DNA of 64,000 nucleotides from Aradus depressus (GCA_963662175.1 OY759223.1:17089460-17153459); one strand, 5' to 3'. Positions 11,990 to 23,667 are shown, counted from the stretch's first letter. Notes: a model not told the origin generated them from the sequence alone. Numbers and translations are program-made.

Positions 11990-13240
11990 TTTTGAGCCCG
12001 ATTGAATAATAGGCTATGTGGCGTCCCAAAATTTTGATCGGGAGGGGGGGTTGTAAGGGGGGCCTAAGTATATAAATAGTGCTAACTCATTAACTAATGG
12101 TCAAATTGTCATGAAATTTCACACGTAGTCTTTTTAAAAGCCAAACAGGAAAAAAAGGTGTGTGGCGTCCCAAAGTTTTGAACGGGAGGGGGGGTTGTGG
12201 GAGGGCCTAAGTATAAATATAGAGCTAACTCATGAACTAATGGGCGAATCGTCATGAAATTTCACATGTAGTATTTTTAAAAGCCAAATAGGAAAAAAAG
12301 GTGTGTGGCGTCCCAAAGTTTTGAACGGGAGGGGGGGTTGTGGGGGGGCCTAAGTATAAATATAGAGCTAACTCTTTAACAGTTGGTCGGATTGTCACGA
12401 AGTTTCACATGTAGTATTCCTGAAGACCAAATAAAAAAAATAGGCGGTGTGACGGCTCAAAATTTTTTACGGGAGGGGGGTAGTGGGGGGGCCTAAGTAT
12501 AAATATAGAGCTAACTCATTAACTAATGGGCGAATCGTCATGAAAAGCCAAATAGGAAAAAAAGGTGTGTGGCGTCCCAAAGTTTTGAACGGGAGGGGGG
12601 GTTGTGGGGGGGCCTAAGTATAAATATAGAGCTAACTCTTTAACGGTTGGTCGGATTGTCACGAAATTTCACATGGAGTATTCCTGAAGACCAAATAGAA
12701 AAATAGGCGGTGTGACGGCTCAAAATTTTTTACGGGAGGGGGGGGGTAGTGGGGGGGCCTAAGTATAAATATAGAGCTAACTCATTAACTAATGGGCGAA
12801 TCGTCATGAAATTTCACATGTAGTATTTTTAAAAGCCAAATAGGAAAAAAAGGTGTGTGGCGTCTTAAAGTTTGGAACGGGAGGGGGGGTTGTGGGGGGG
12901 CCTAAGTATAAATATAGAGCTAACTCTTTAACGGTTGGTCGGATTGTCACGAAATTTCACATGGAGTATTCCTGAAGACCAAATAGAAAAATAGGCGGTG
13001 TGACGGCTCAAAATTTTTTACGGGAGGGGGGAGGGTAGTGGGGGGGCCTAAGTATAAATATAGAGCTAACTCATTAACTAATGGGCGAATCGTCATGAAA
13101 TTTCACATGTAGTATTTTTAAAAGCCAAATAGGAAAAAAAGGTGTGTGGCGTCCCAAAGTTTTGAACGGGAGGGGGGGTTGCGGGGGGGCCTAAGTATAA
13201 ATATAGAGCTAACTCTTTAACGGTTGATCGTATTGTCATG
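11990..13240 (+). repeat. 144-bp G-rich minisatellite, second array
   Basis: Same unit as at 3600-5205, about nine copies. Some carry longer G runs and a GGCGGTGTGACGGCTCAAAA variant that alternates with the GTGTGGCGTCCCAAAG form, hinting at a two-unit higher-order period. Confidence 0.9.
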
Positions 13241-13247
13241 AATCGGA

Positions 13248-14840
13248 TTGTCATGAATTTCACATGTAGTAGTAGTAACTATGTATTCGCTGTGGGGTTC
13301 ACTGTTGCAAGACATTTACTAGCTGTGATGTCCAGCGTTCCTAATATCGTACTAGCTGTGGGGTCCGCTGTTGCAAGGCACTTACTAGCTATAGTGCTCA
13401 GCCCCAGCGTTCCTAACTATGTACTGGCTGTGGGGTTCGCTGTTGCAAAGCACCTAAAAGACATTTACTAGCTGTGATGCCCAGCGTTCCTAATTACGTA
13501 CTAGCTGTGGGGTCTGCTGCTGCAAGGCGCTAGCAGTGTGGCCCAGCGTATTTCACTACGTAGGTACTAGCCGTGGGGTCCGCCGTTGCAAAACTCATAC
13601 TAGCTGTGATGCCCTGTGGTTCTAACTACATACTATCTGTGGGGTTCGCAGTTGCAAGGCACCTACTACCTGTAGGGCCCAGCGTTCCTAAAAACGTACT
13701 AGCTGTGGGGTCCGTCGTTGCAAAAGCATACTAGCTGTGATGCCCAGGGTTCCTAATATCGTACTAGCTGTGGGGTCCGTTGTTGCAAGGCATTTACTAG
13801 CTGTAGTGCCCAGCGTTCCTAACTTCGTACTAGCTGTGGGGTCCGCTGTTGCGAGGCACATACTAGCTGTGGTGACCAGCGTTCCTTACGTTGGTCGGAT
13901 TGTCATGAAATTTCACATGTAGTATTTTTAAAAGCCAAATAGGAAAAAAAGGTGTGTGGCGTCCCAAAGTTTTGAACGGGAGGGGGGGTTGTGGGGGGGC
14001 CTAAGTATAAATATAGAGCTAACTCTTTAACGGTTGGTCGGATTGTCACGAAATTTCACATGGAGTATTCCTGAAGACCAAATAGAAAAATAGGCGGTGT
14101 GACGGCTCAAATTTTTTTACGGGAGGGGGGAGGGTAGTGGGGGGGCCTAAGTATAAATATAGAGCTAACTCATTAACTAATGGGCGAATCGTCATGAAAT
14201 TTCACATGTAGTATTTTTAAAAGCCAAATAGGAAAGAAAGGTGTGTGGCGTCCCAAAGTTTTGAACGGGAGGGGGGGTTGTGGGGGGGCCTAAGTATAAA
14301 TATAGAGCTAACTCTTTAACGGTTGATCGTATTGTCATGAATCGGATTGTCATGAATTTCACATGTAGTAGTAGTAACTATGTATTCGCTGTGGGGTTCA
14401 CTGTTGCAAGACATTTACTAGCTGTGATGTCCAGCGTTCCTAATATCGTACTAGCTGTGGGGTCTGCTGCTGCAAGGCGCTAGCAGTGTGGCCCAGCGTA
14501 TTTCAGTACTTAGGTACTAGCCGTGGGGTCCGCCGTTGCAAAACTCATACTAGCTGTGATGCCCTGTGGTTCTAACTACATACTATCTGTGGGGTTCGCA
14601 GTTGCAAGGCACCTACTACCTGTAGGGCCCAGCGTTCCTAAAAACGTACTAGCTGTGGGGTCCGTCGTTGCAAAAGCATACTAGCTGTGATGCCCAGGGT
14701 TCCTAATATCGTACTAGCTGTGGGGTCCGTTGTTGCAAGGCATTATAGCTGTAGTGCCCAGCGTTCCTAACTTCGTACTAGCTGTGGGGTCCGCTGTTGC
14801 GAGGCACATACTAGCTGTGGTGACCAGCGTTCCTAACGTT
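13248..14840 (+). repeat. 33/66-bp repeats in two blocks, split by three 144-bp units
   Basis: 33-bp ACTAGCTGTG units occupy 13248-13895 and 14345-14840, with 144-bp G-rich units at 13890-14340 between them. The join TGACCAGCGTTCCT to the 144-bp unit is almost the same at about 13886 and 14836, so a compound segment of about 950 bp was itself duplicated. Confidence 0.85.
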
Positions 14841-16850
14841 GGTCGGATTGTCACGAAATTTCACATGGAGTATTCCTGAAGGCCAAATAGAAAAATAAGG
14901 TGTGTGGCGTTCTAAAGTTTTGAACGGGAGGGGGGGTTGAGGGGGGCCTAAGTATAAATATAGAGCTAACTCTTTAACAGTTGGTCGGATTGTCACGAAG
15001 TTTCACGTAGTATTTTTAAAAGCCAAATAGGAAAAAAAGGTGTGTGGCGTCCCAAAGTTTTGAACGGGAGGGGGGGTTGTAAGGGGGGCCTAAGTATAAA
15101 TATAGAGCTAATTCTTTAACGGTTGGTCGATTGTCACGAAATTTCACATGGAGTATTCCTGAAGGCCAAATAGAAAAATAAGGTGTGTGGCGTCCCAAAG
15201 TTTTGAACAGGAGGGGGGTTTGGGGGGGGCCTAAGTATAAATATAGAGCTAGCTCATTAACGGTTGATCGAATTGTCACAAAGTTTCACATGTAGTATTC
15301 CTGAAGACCAAATAAAAAAACAGGCGGTGTAACGGCTCAAAATTTTGTACGGGAGGGGGGGTACGGGCGGGGGGACCTAAGTATAAATATGGTGCTAGCT
15401 CAATAACGGTTTGTCGTATTGTCATGGAATTTCACATGTAGTATTCTTAAATGCCAAATAGAAATATAGGGTGTATATGTCACAAAATTTTGAACGGGAG
15501 GGTGGGTTGATGGGGGCCTAAGTATAAGTATAGTGATAAGTCATTTACGGATGATCGGATTGTCACGAAATTTCACATGTAGTATTCCTGGAGGCCAAAT
15601 AGAAAAATAGGCGGTGTGACGGCTCAAAATTGTTTACGGGAGGGGGGGTTGTGGCGGGGGGCCTATGTATAAATATAGTGCTAGCTCATTAACGGTTGGT
15701 CGTATTGTCATGGAATTTCACATGTAGTATTCTTAAAAGCCAAATAGGAAAAAAAGGTGTGTGGTGTCCCAAAGTTTTGAACAGGAGGGGGGGTTGTGGG
15801 GGGGCCTAAGTATAAATATAGAACTAACTCATTAACTAATGGGCGAATCATCATGAAATTTCACGTAGTATTTTTAAAAGCCAAATAGGAAAAAAAGTTG
15901 TGTGGCGTCCCAAAGTTTTGAACGGGAGGGGGGGGGGGTTGTGGGGGGGCCTAAGTATAAATATAGAGCTAGCTCATTAACGGTTGATCGAATTGTCACA
16001 AAGTTTCACATGTAGTATTCCTGAAGACCAAATAAAAAAATAGGCGGTGTAACGGCTCAAAATTGTTTACGGGAGGGGGGGTTCCGGCGGGGGGGCCTAA
16101 GTATAAATATAGTGCTAGCTCATCAACGGTTGGTCGTATTGTCATGGAATTTCACATGTAGTATTCTTAAAAGCCAAATAGAAATATAGAGTGTATATGT
16201 CACAAAATTTTGAACGGGAGGGTCGGTTGATGGGGGCCTAAGTATAAGTATAGTGATAAGTCATTAACGGATGATCGGATTGTCACGAAATTTCACATGT
16301 AGTATTCCTGGAGGCCAAATAGAAAAATAGGCGGTGTGACGGCTCAAAATTGTTTACGGGAGGGGGGGTTGTGGCGGGGGGGCCTAAGTATAAATATAGT
16401 GCTAGCTCATTAACGGTTGGTCGTATTGTCATGGAATTTTACATGTAGTATTCTTAAAAGCCAAATAGAAATATAGAGTGTATATGTCACAAAATTTTGA
16501 ACGGGAGGGTCGGTTGATGGGGGCCTAAGTATAAGTATAGTGATAAGTCATTAACGGATGATCGGATTGTCACGAAATTTCACATGAAGTATTCATAAAG
16601 GCCAAATAGAAAAATAGGGTGTGTGACGTCAAAAAATTGTGAACGGGAGGGGGGTTATGGGGGTAGGCCTAAATTTGAAGATAGTGATAGGTCATTAACG
16701 GATGATCGGATTGTCACGAAATTTCACATGTAGTATTCTTGATGGTCAAATAAAAAAATACACTATGTGACATTTTAAAAATTTGGGAGGGGGGGCTAAG
16801 CATAAAAATAATGCTGAATCATTGAAGGGTAATCGGATTGTCATGAATTT
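14840..16850 (+). repeat. 144-bp G-rich minisatellite, third array (about 13 units)
   Basis: Diverged units; rightmost ones (about 16560-16830) have lost parts of the G block and resemble the units in the small Helitron at 54539-55402. Variants GTATATGTCACAAAATTTTG appear about 15473, 16193 and 16483. Reverse-strand open frames here reflect the repeat and not genes. Confidence 0.88.
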
Positions 16851-17985
16851 CACATGTAGTAGTAGTAACTATGTTATCGCTGTGGGGTTCACTGTTGCAA
16901 GACATTTACTAGCTGTGATGCCCAGCGTTCCTAATATCGTACTAGCTGTGGGGTCCGCTGTTGCAAGGCACTTACTAACTGTAGTGCTCAGCCCCAGCGT
17001 TCCTAACTATGTACTGGCTGTGGGGTTCGCTGTTGCAAGGCACCTACAAGACATTTACTAGCTGTGATGCCCAGCGTTCCTAATTACGTACTAGCTGTGG
17101 GGTCTGCTGTTGCAAGGCGCTAGCAGTGTGGCCCAGTGTATTTAACTACGTAGGTACTAGCTGTGGGGTCCGCCGTTGCAAAACTCATACTAGCTATGAT
17201 GCCCTGTGGTTCTAACTACATACTATCTGTGGGGTCCGCAGTTGCAAGGCACCTACTACCTGTAGGGCCCAGCGTTCCTAAAAACGTACTAGCTGTGGGG
17301 TCCGTCGTTGCAAAAGCATACTAGCTGTGATGCTCAGCGTTTCTAACTACGTACTAGCTGTGGGGTCCGCCGTTGCAAAACACATACTAGCTGCGGTGAC
17401 CAGCGTTCTAACTACGTACTAGCTGTGGGATCCGCCGTTGCAAGGCATATACTACCTCTGGTGCCCAGCGTTCCTAACTACGTACTAGCTGTGGTGCCCA
17501 GCGTTGCAAGGCATATATTAGCTGTGGTCACAAACGTTCTTAAGTTCGCACTGGCTAGGACGTCCAGCGAAGCTAAGTATTCACTAGCTGTGGTTTCCGC
17601 CGTTGAATGGCGCATACTAGCTGTGGTGCCCAGGGGTCCTAAAAACTTACTAGCTTTGCTATAGTTGAAGAACTATAAGCCTTATTCCGTATGAATAATT
17701 GAAAATTATAACATCATGAATGTACTGTTAAAGGGTAAGCGGATTGGCATGAATTTCACATGTAGTAGTAGTAACTATGTATTCGCTGTGGGGTCCGCTG
17801 TTGCAAGGCATTTACTAGCTGCGGTCAATAGCGTTCTTAAGTACGCACTGGCTAGGATGTCCAGCGATGCTAAGTATTCACTATCTGTGGTTTCCGCCGT
17901 TGAAAGACGCATACTAGCTGTGATGCCCAGGGGTCCTAAAAACTTACTAGCTGGGGTGTTTGACGTTGAAGGACTATAAGCCTTA
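16851..17985 (+). repeat. 33/66-bp repeats at the 3' end of Helitron copy 2
   Basis: ACTAGCTGTG half-units run from 16851 to about 17660. A second short block follows at 17716-17980, after GAATAATTGAAAATTATAAC, a linker that repeats at 17993. Both blocks end with the TTGAAGRACTATAAGCC type tail before the Helitron hairpin. Confidence 0.85.
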
Positions 17986-18430
17986 TTCCGTATGAATAAT
18001 TGAAAATTATAACATCATGAATGTACTGTTGAAGAATTTAAAAGACTTATAGGAGATAATAGTAGAAAAGTCAAAGTTCCCCGGGCAACGCCGGGTATTA
18101 CTGCTAGTTTATAATAAAAATAAACTTCAACTATCAATTAGATTAAATTTTGTTTTTCTATATAAAGATGTTTTCCTTTACTTCAATATATGTAATTTTT
18201 AAACATTGTTTAAAAAGTTCAAGTTTTGTTTCGTTTTTTTAAACAATTGTGTATTATTTTTTTTCAATCAAGTTTTTAAAAACATTGTTATGCATTTAGT
18301 ACGCCTAATAATAGCTTTTTGGAGTTGTATGACGTGCAAAACTGCTAAAAAACTCAATAGTTAAGCATGGCGGTACTGAGTGCCGTGCGAGTGTACTAAA
18401 GTAATAATGAAAGGCGAGTGTACTAGAGGG

Positions 18431-19143
18431 TTGATAAGTAACCTATTTTTTGTGCAGAAATTGAAGATGTCGTCAAAACGACATCTTTTGAGTCAGAAGT
18501 GTGGCTATTGTCGATAATGTGAGTTGCGAAAGTGGACCGGTTGCCTTCGTTTCTAATTTCAGTTATATGTTCTTCAATTCTGTCTAAAACCTGTTTGTAC
18601 AATATATAATTGGATGCACTTCGAGAACTGTCTCAACTTTAAAGTTGATATGAGATTCTGGTTTAAGTAAAGATTAAACGTGGCATAAAAAAAAAAAAAA
18701 ATTGATCAAAAGTAATCACCGACCTCAGAACAAATTAATCAAATAATTTTTCGCACCTCTTCCAAATATGCGCAAATTCAAAAGTTGACAGTTATTCGGG
18801 ATTTTGAATTGAGCCGCCCTGAACTCCACCTTCCCTTCGGCCGATATCTCTGATAATTAATAAGTGTTTATGTCGATACATTCATAACAATAGCTATTAG
18901 AGTTTTTCTGTTAAACCTCCCCACTAATCTCCCCTTCCCTTTGTGCGATTTGGCTGAAAATCGATAGGTATTGTCCGCATTGAATTTCGGTCACATACAT
19001 AAAATTTCGTGTCGATACATTCATTCTATCGGCCTTTTGTTCGATTGGGCTATAAATAAATAGTTATTGGAGATGAGAATACACACATAAGTTAATAACT
19101 ACACACATAAACCTCGGTAAGAAACATTTGGGAGACTTAAATG
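18431..19143. repeat. AT-rich dispersed family (family X) fragments
   Basis: Contains phrases shared across the window, such as TGTCGATACATTCAT and CTCCCCTTCCCTTTG followed by a GCTGAAAATCGATAGGT phrase. The same phrases occur near 24300-25680, 27240, 29080, 31320, 54110 and 60370. No open frame or gene was seen. Confidence 0.55.
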
Positions 19144-19144
19144 A

Positions 19145-19284
19145 AGTGAATAAAAATTAAGGGTTGGCAAAAATTTAGGACTCTCCAGTTGAGTTGGGCT
19201 CATGTTCACCAGAGAGACGAAAGAATGCTCTGGTAGTAGGCGATATGACTTCATAGTTAAAGCCCGGGCATGAGTTATAACAAC
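19145..19284 (+). repeat. SINE, 3' half only
   Basis: Starts at GTGAATAAAAATTAAGGG and runs through AGCCCGGGCATGAG. The head and CCTAA tail are missing. Confidence 0.75.
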
Positions 19285-19369
19285 TAACCATCAACTTGAC
19301 ATATGTATTTCATGATCTTTAACCCCCCAAAAATTGTCATTGTTATTTCCAATTTAGTTCGGTCCGAAT

Positions 19370-19722
19370 AGCGTTTAGATTTTATTTTTATTTATTTTTT
19401 TTCAATTCTGCCGGATGACAGAGAGGGGCGTTTCGAGCGGTCTCGAGTTGAAGGGCTTTCATGTTGATTTTATTTTATCTTTATTATTATTTAAATTTAA
19501 TATTTTCTCTTTGTTTTGTATATATTATATTATTTGCATATAGTCATTATTATTTTATTATATAGATTTTTTTTTTTTTTTTCTACCTATTATTCTGTAC
19601 ATAACCATATGCTTTCCATGTAGGTATATATTTTATATATAATGTATCATGCATCCAATTTACTTATGGTTTAATACCAATTGTAAATATTCAAAATAAA
19701 TAATTATTAAAAAAAAAAAAAA
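19370..19722 (+). mobile_element. 3' end of a poly(A)-tailed retroelement
   Basis: Ends in CAAAATAAATAATTATT plus a run of A. The last stretch (ACTTATGGTTTAATACC, then AATTGTAAATATTCAAAATAAA) is nearly repeated at 58018-58076, also with a poly(A) tail, so both look like 3' ends of the same LINE or retrocopy family. No coding part is intact. Confidence 0.5.
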
Positions 19723-19723
19723 A

Positions 19724-20370
19724 GCAGACAGAACTTTTTTTTTTATATTTGGAATCTGTAGGTCAGAAAATATGAAATTTTATTGAAAACTTTGTATCGA
19801 ATTTTTGACCAATTACATAACAATCCTATACTTCGTATAGCTGGGAAGTGATGAGAAGAATGCTATGAGTGTATATTTCTTGGTGTTTATGCAAGCCAAG
19901 AAGTGTATGTGCACATCCTAATAAGTGCATGAACACTTCCCAATACCCCAAACTTACTGAACTGTGTTTACAGTAAAATTCCGTAAAGGTGACTGACTGA
20001 CCAGTATACAATGACGTTATTGTTACTGTAGGGAGTGACGTAAGACGCAAGCCATCCACTTGAATGACACTTGTGTTTACATCGAGTAAAAAATATATGC
20101 TAAACAATCATCAATAGGTTTACATGTAAATGAAATTTAAGAGAAATCTCAATGTTTACATGCGGATGAAATTTAAGACTGTTTACTAATTGTGTAGCTC
20201 TAAGACACGAAAAGTCTGGCTATTTTCTTGTTTTTTTTTTTGTTTTTTTGACTATATTTCGTTAGAATTAGTCATGTGGCTACAAATACACTTGGTAGGG
20301 TTAAACGAAAAAATATATTCTACCCCTCTAGTTCTTAAATCCCTTGAAGATCGAAATTTGATACTTTCTC
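19724..20370 (-). repeat. Left member of a recent inverted repeat pair
   Basis: Reverse complement of 32162-32806. Over 282 bases compared by eye (19826-20107 against 32413-32694) I see only three differences. The 93-codon frame shared by the copies differs by Lys/Gln, Glu/Lys and Phe/Leu, so every difference changes an amino acid; this argues against a conserved protein. Divergence is greater toward the inner edge. Confidence 0.85.
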
Positions 20371-20499
20371 ATTTTTTTCTTTTCCAATATTTCAACTTTA
20401 CTGTCATTGATGGCATTAACGCGTCGTATAAGATGAAATCCTCGCTGTGTTCTGACAAGGATGATAAAATGAACATTTTTCCTATGGATGGGCAACTTG

Positions 20500-20940
20500 A
20501 AGAGATAATGAACGATTTTCGGATGAACAGGCTACTTGAAGAACGGGACAGTCGCTTGAAGGGATAATAAACGATTTTCGGATGAACAGGCAACTTGAAG
20601 AAGTGGACAGTCGCTTGAAGGGATAATGAACGATTTTTGGTTGAACAGGCAACTTGAGGAAGTGGACAGTCGCTTGAAAGGATAGTGAACGATTTTTGGT
20701 TGAACAGGCAACTTGAGGAAGTGGACAGTCGCTTGAAGGGATAATGAACGATTTTCGGATGAACAGGCAACTTGAGGAAGTGGACAGTCGCTTGAAGGGA
20801 TAATGAACGATTTTCGGATGAACAGGCAACTTGAGGAAGTGGACAGTCGCTTGAAGGGATAATGAACGATTTTTGGATAAACAGGCAACTTGAGGAAGTG
20901 GACAGTCGCTTGAAGGGATAATGAACGATCTTTAAATGGG
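20500..20940. repeat. 59-bp minisatellite (about seven units)
   Basis: The unit contains GGGATAATGAACGATTTTCG, then GATGAACAGGCAACTTGA, then GTGGACAGTCGCTTGAA. A 59-bp period is not a multiple of three and the reverse strand of the unit lacks stops, so all three reverse frames stay open (118-133 codons) and show the same peptide repeats (for example FKRLSTSSSCLF). Degenerate units continue to about 21330. Confidence 0.92.
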
Positions 20941-21340
20941 CAGGCGCTTAGTTGGATTTTTCGGATAGACAGTCGCTTTCAAGAGATAATAAACGATTTT
21001 CGGATGGACATCAACTTCAACAGGTAATGAATGATCTTCGAATGGACAGACACCTGAAGAAATAATGAACGATTTTTGGATGAATAAGCAATTTGAAGAG
21101 GTCATGAAAAATGTTTGGATCTGTTAGCATTTAAACATAAAAACAATTTTCGGAGGCAATTTGAAGAAGTAAGAACGCTTTGCGACAACTTGAAAAAGTA
21201 CTAAACGTTTTTTGGATGGGCAAGCAACAGATAATGATTTGAAAAGGTAACAAACGCTTTCGAATGGACAGGCAATTTGTAGAGGAAATGAACGTTTTTA
21301 CGTCCGATAGACGTATGTTGAAGAGATGGAGTACAATGAG
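20941..21340. repeat. Degenerate continuation of the 59-bp repeat
   Basis: Fragments such as AATGAACGATCTT, TTTTCGGATGGACA and GGCAATTTG recur at irregular spacing. No gene was seen. Confidence 0.6.
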
Positions 21341-22340
21341 GTCACTTTTCAAATGGTATGGCAATAATAGCGTAATTGAAAAACGCTTTTGTCATTATAC
21401 TTTGATAATACAACGATCAATTTAATGAAATTTGATAAATTATTATGTATAGTGATTATTATATTGGAGTGGTTTGGATCGATAGGAGGCCGGACTAATG
21501 ACGAAGGGACCGCCCTAAATAGCCTTAACTGTCAACTGAGGCTTTACATTTAAAAAAATATATATATTCTCCAGCTTTACGAAGTATAAGGGCAGTTATG
21601 TAACCCATCAGAAAATCTATTTTCAGTTGTCACTCGAATTTAATATTATTTGACCCCTGATTACAAAAATGAAAAAAAAAATGTAGGTGAGTCACCGTCC
21701 ACTTCCCCAGCACTGTGTGGTCACAGGGAATAAATTGGTAAGTCTAAATTCGTAACTTTTCAAGACAGCACTTTTTTACTTTTGCATTAATCGTGTAAAT
21801 CCAGTTAGAAATAAATAAATAATGTATGCATCATTTTTAATCATATACCTTCTAAATCTATAGGAGTGAATGAAAATTAATATTGTTAATCCTTTCTTGG
21901 ATTTTCCCTTAGTTACCTAATCATTCCCCATCACTTACCTAATTATTGACCACACTTACCTAATTTTTATACACACTTACCTAATTATTAACCATACTTT
22001 TTTATACTCGTGAATGATGCCTCTCTAAAGTTGATTTAACCGAAAACTTCTTCACCTGGAATAGTCTGCCGTAGTGAATAAATGTTTAAATGCAGTTATC
22101 TCGTGAATGAGTCCTCAAAGAAGTAGATTAAGTTGATTTAACCGAGAACATACACATTTTTACGAGATACCAAGAAACCCACTTCTTTATAATTCCGAAA
22201 GTATTAGAGTCCTGATCTCCCAACTTCTTCACAGTGTGCAGATGGCTTGGGAGATGATCACAGTACACTTATCTCATTTTGGTCATTTTACGACTTAAAA
22301 AAATATTCCCTGTGACCACAGATATACTTATTGAGGACGC
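21341..22340. other. Gene-free stretch with family X fragments and short direct repeats
   Basis: Around 21590 a family X end is present (TTTACGAAGTATAAGGGCAG). At 21905-21990 ACACTTACCTAATT repeats about every 20-27 bp. Two TGTGGTCACAGGGAA / TTCCCTGTGACCACA stretches (about 21716 and 22306) are inverted relative to each other. No coding region was found. Confidence 0.5.
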
Positions 22341-22818
22341 CGCACAGTGTGAAATTTATGAGTTTTGATTTTCAAAATTCGAGCCCCTGCTCAATTTTTG
22401 ATCAATTTGGATCAAACTAGGTGCAAAATATTTGTGAAAGCTGGCTTTTTATCAGGTAACTGCGGGTTCACAATCAAGGTATTATATGCCAATTGACAGC
22501 TGCCAAAACCTCACGAAAAGTTTAACAAATTTTAATTTTTTTGTTCTAAGTTTTTTTTAACTGATTTTTGCAACTTAATTGAATGTCTTTTGGGTCGCTG
22601 ATTACGAATTCAATATTTATTTTAGCCAAAAGTGGTCCAAATTCAATATATTGGCTATTTTTGCCACTGGCATTAATACCTTGATTGTGAAACCCGCAGT
22701 TATCTGATAAAAAGCCAGCTTTCACAAATATTTTGCACCTAGTTTCATCCAAATTGATTAAAAATTGAGCGGGGGCTCGAATTTTGAAAATCAAAACTCA
22801 TAAATTTCACACTGTGCG
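22341..22818. mobile_element. Fold-back element with about 145-bp arms
   Basis: 22343-22487 and 22661-22818 are inverted copies (CACAGTGTGAAATTTATGAG and its reverse; GCTGGCTTTTTATCAG and CTGATAAAAAGCCAGC), around a 170-bp loop. There is no transposase. The right arm abuts a tRNA-like SINE head. Confidence 0.8.
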
Positions 22819-22925
22819 CCGGTAGCACAGACGTAACGTGCTAGTCTACTGAGCTCAAGATCGCGAGTTCGAAACCCGGCCAAGGGCATTAGATTTTTAA
22901 GTCACAATAACTAATCGTAGATATA
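22815..22925 (+). repeat. tRNA-like SINE head with short body
   Basis: GCGCCGGTAGCACAG resembles a pol III A box region and GAGTTCGAAACCCGG is a B box. The body jumps straight to AAGTCACAATAACTA, the end seen on other SINE copies, so this is an internally deleted copy or a related family. Confidence 0.6.
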
Positions 22926-22929
22926 TTAA

Positions 22930-23640
22930 CCTACCTGCACAATTCACAAGATTCAATAACATTAATCAGGATCAACATGTGTACAGAATCGAGACAAGAA
23001 TAGTGCATGTTGACATATACAGAATTATATAATTGATATCAAGTGATACAACATGGAATTTAACATATAATAAAATACCACAATTTATTCCGAATTTCCG
23101 GTTCCATAAATTCTAAGCAAACACTTTCCTTCTGGACCATTTCCAGGGATTCCTTGAAACAAAATTTGAATTTTCAACGGAATTTCAAGCTTTCCGGTAA
23201 CTCACTAATATAAACTAAATTCCTTCAAGTCGATATATTTTGTAATTAAGTTTTCGCTCTCCTTCTAAACCCTTCGTCTTCTTTCCCTTTATAATATTTT
23301 CATTTATAAATAAATTAAAACAATTAATCGGTGAATCACCTTTTGGGCTACAAATCGATAGGTCACTTATATAGGGGCTTCGGAATCCTTATACTAAATT
23401 TTGCATGGATATATTCATTATACGGACAGTTATTCGTGTTTCTGAGTTAATCCCCTCTCTCGTCTTTATAGAAATTTGAATTTATATTTGAAATTTTGGG
23501 TAAATACATTCATTACTACGGTAGTTATTAAGATTACCTGAAGTGATATACCAAATTGGTCTAATTCCTCAACTAAACGAGGTATAGGGGAAGTTATATA
23601 ATCGGTCAGAAATTCGATGTAGAGTTTTCACCGAAATTTC
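22930..23640. other. AT-rich gene-free DNA, family X fragments
   Basis: Contains phrases of family X (TTCGATGTAGAGTTTTCACC and ATACATTCAT). No gene was seen. Confidence 0.45.
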
Positions 23641-23667
23641 ATGTTTTCCGATACCCTGATATCAAAA

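Larger units (their letters stand above)
11865..18107 (+). mobile_element. Non-autonomous Helitron, copy 2 (expanded)
   Basis: Starts A|TCTATATTAATAAAGC with the same 5' block as copy 1. It ends with the hairpin CCCCGGGCAACGCCGGG and TATTACTGCTAG, followed by T. TC start, hairpin, CTAG end and insertion between A and T are the classic Helitron signature. The 6.2-kb interior is 144-bp units (11990-13240, 13890-14340, 14840-16850) alternating with 33/66-bp units (13248-13895, 14345-14840, 16851-17660, 17716-17980). No protein gene was found. Confidence 0.85.
3051..18430. mobile_element. piggyBac-like terminal inverted repeats enclosing a nested Helitron/satellite block
   Basis: The left end reads TTAA then CCCTTTAGTACACTCG, followed by a GCGGCAC...GTGCCGC hairpin. 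The right end is the inverse: CGAGTGTACTAGAGGG followed by TTGA, a one-base variant of TTAA. A second TAGTACACTCG motif and a diverged hairpin lie just inside the right end. TTAA-flanked ends starting with CCC are the hallmark of the piggyBac superfamily. Only 3051-3477 and 18108-18430 (about 750 bp) belong to this element. Everything between is the Helitron/satellite block. No transposase was seen, so this would be a MITE-like derivative. Confidence 0.6.

Noticed and set aside
3600..17980. CRISPR-like array
   Set aside because: Units are 33, 66 or 144 bp and contiguous, without unique spacers, and lie in a eukaryotic Helitron.
19826..20107. 93-codon frame conserved in two copies as a gene
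   Set aside because: All three differences between copies change the amino acid, and the copies are nearly identical anyway, so conservation reflects recent duplication.
20369..20888. Three overlapping reverse frames of 115-133 codons
   Set aside because: All arise from the 59-bp minisatellite read in rotating frames.
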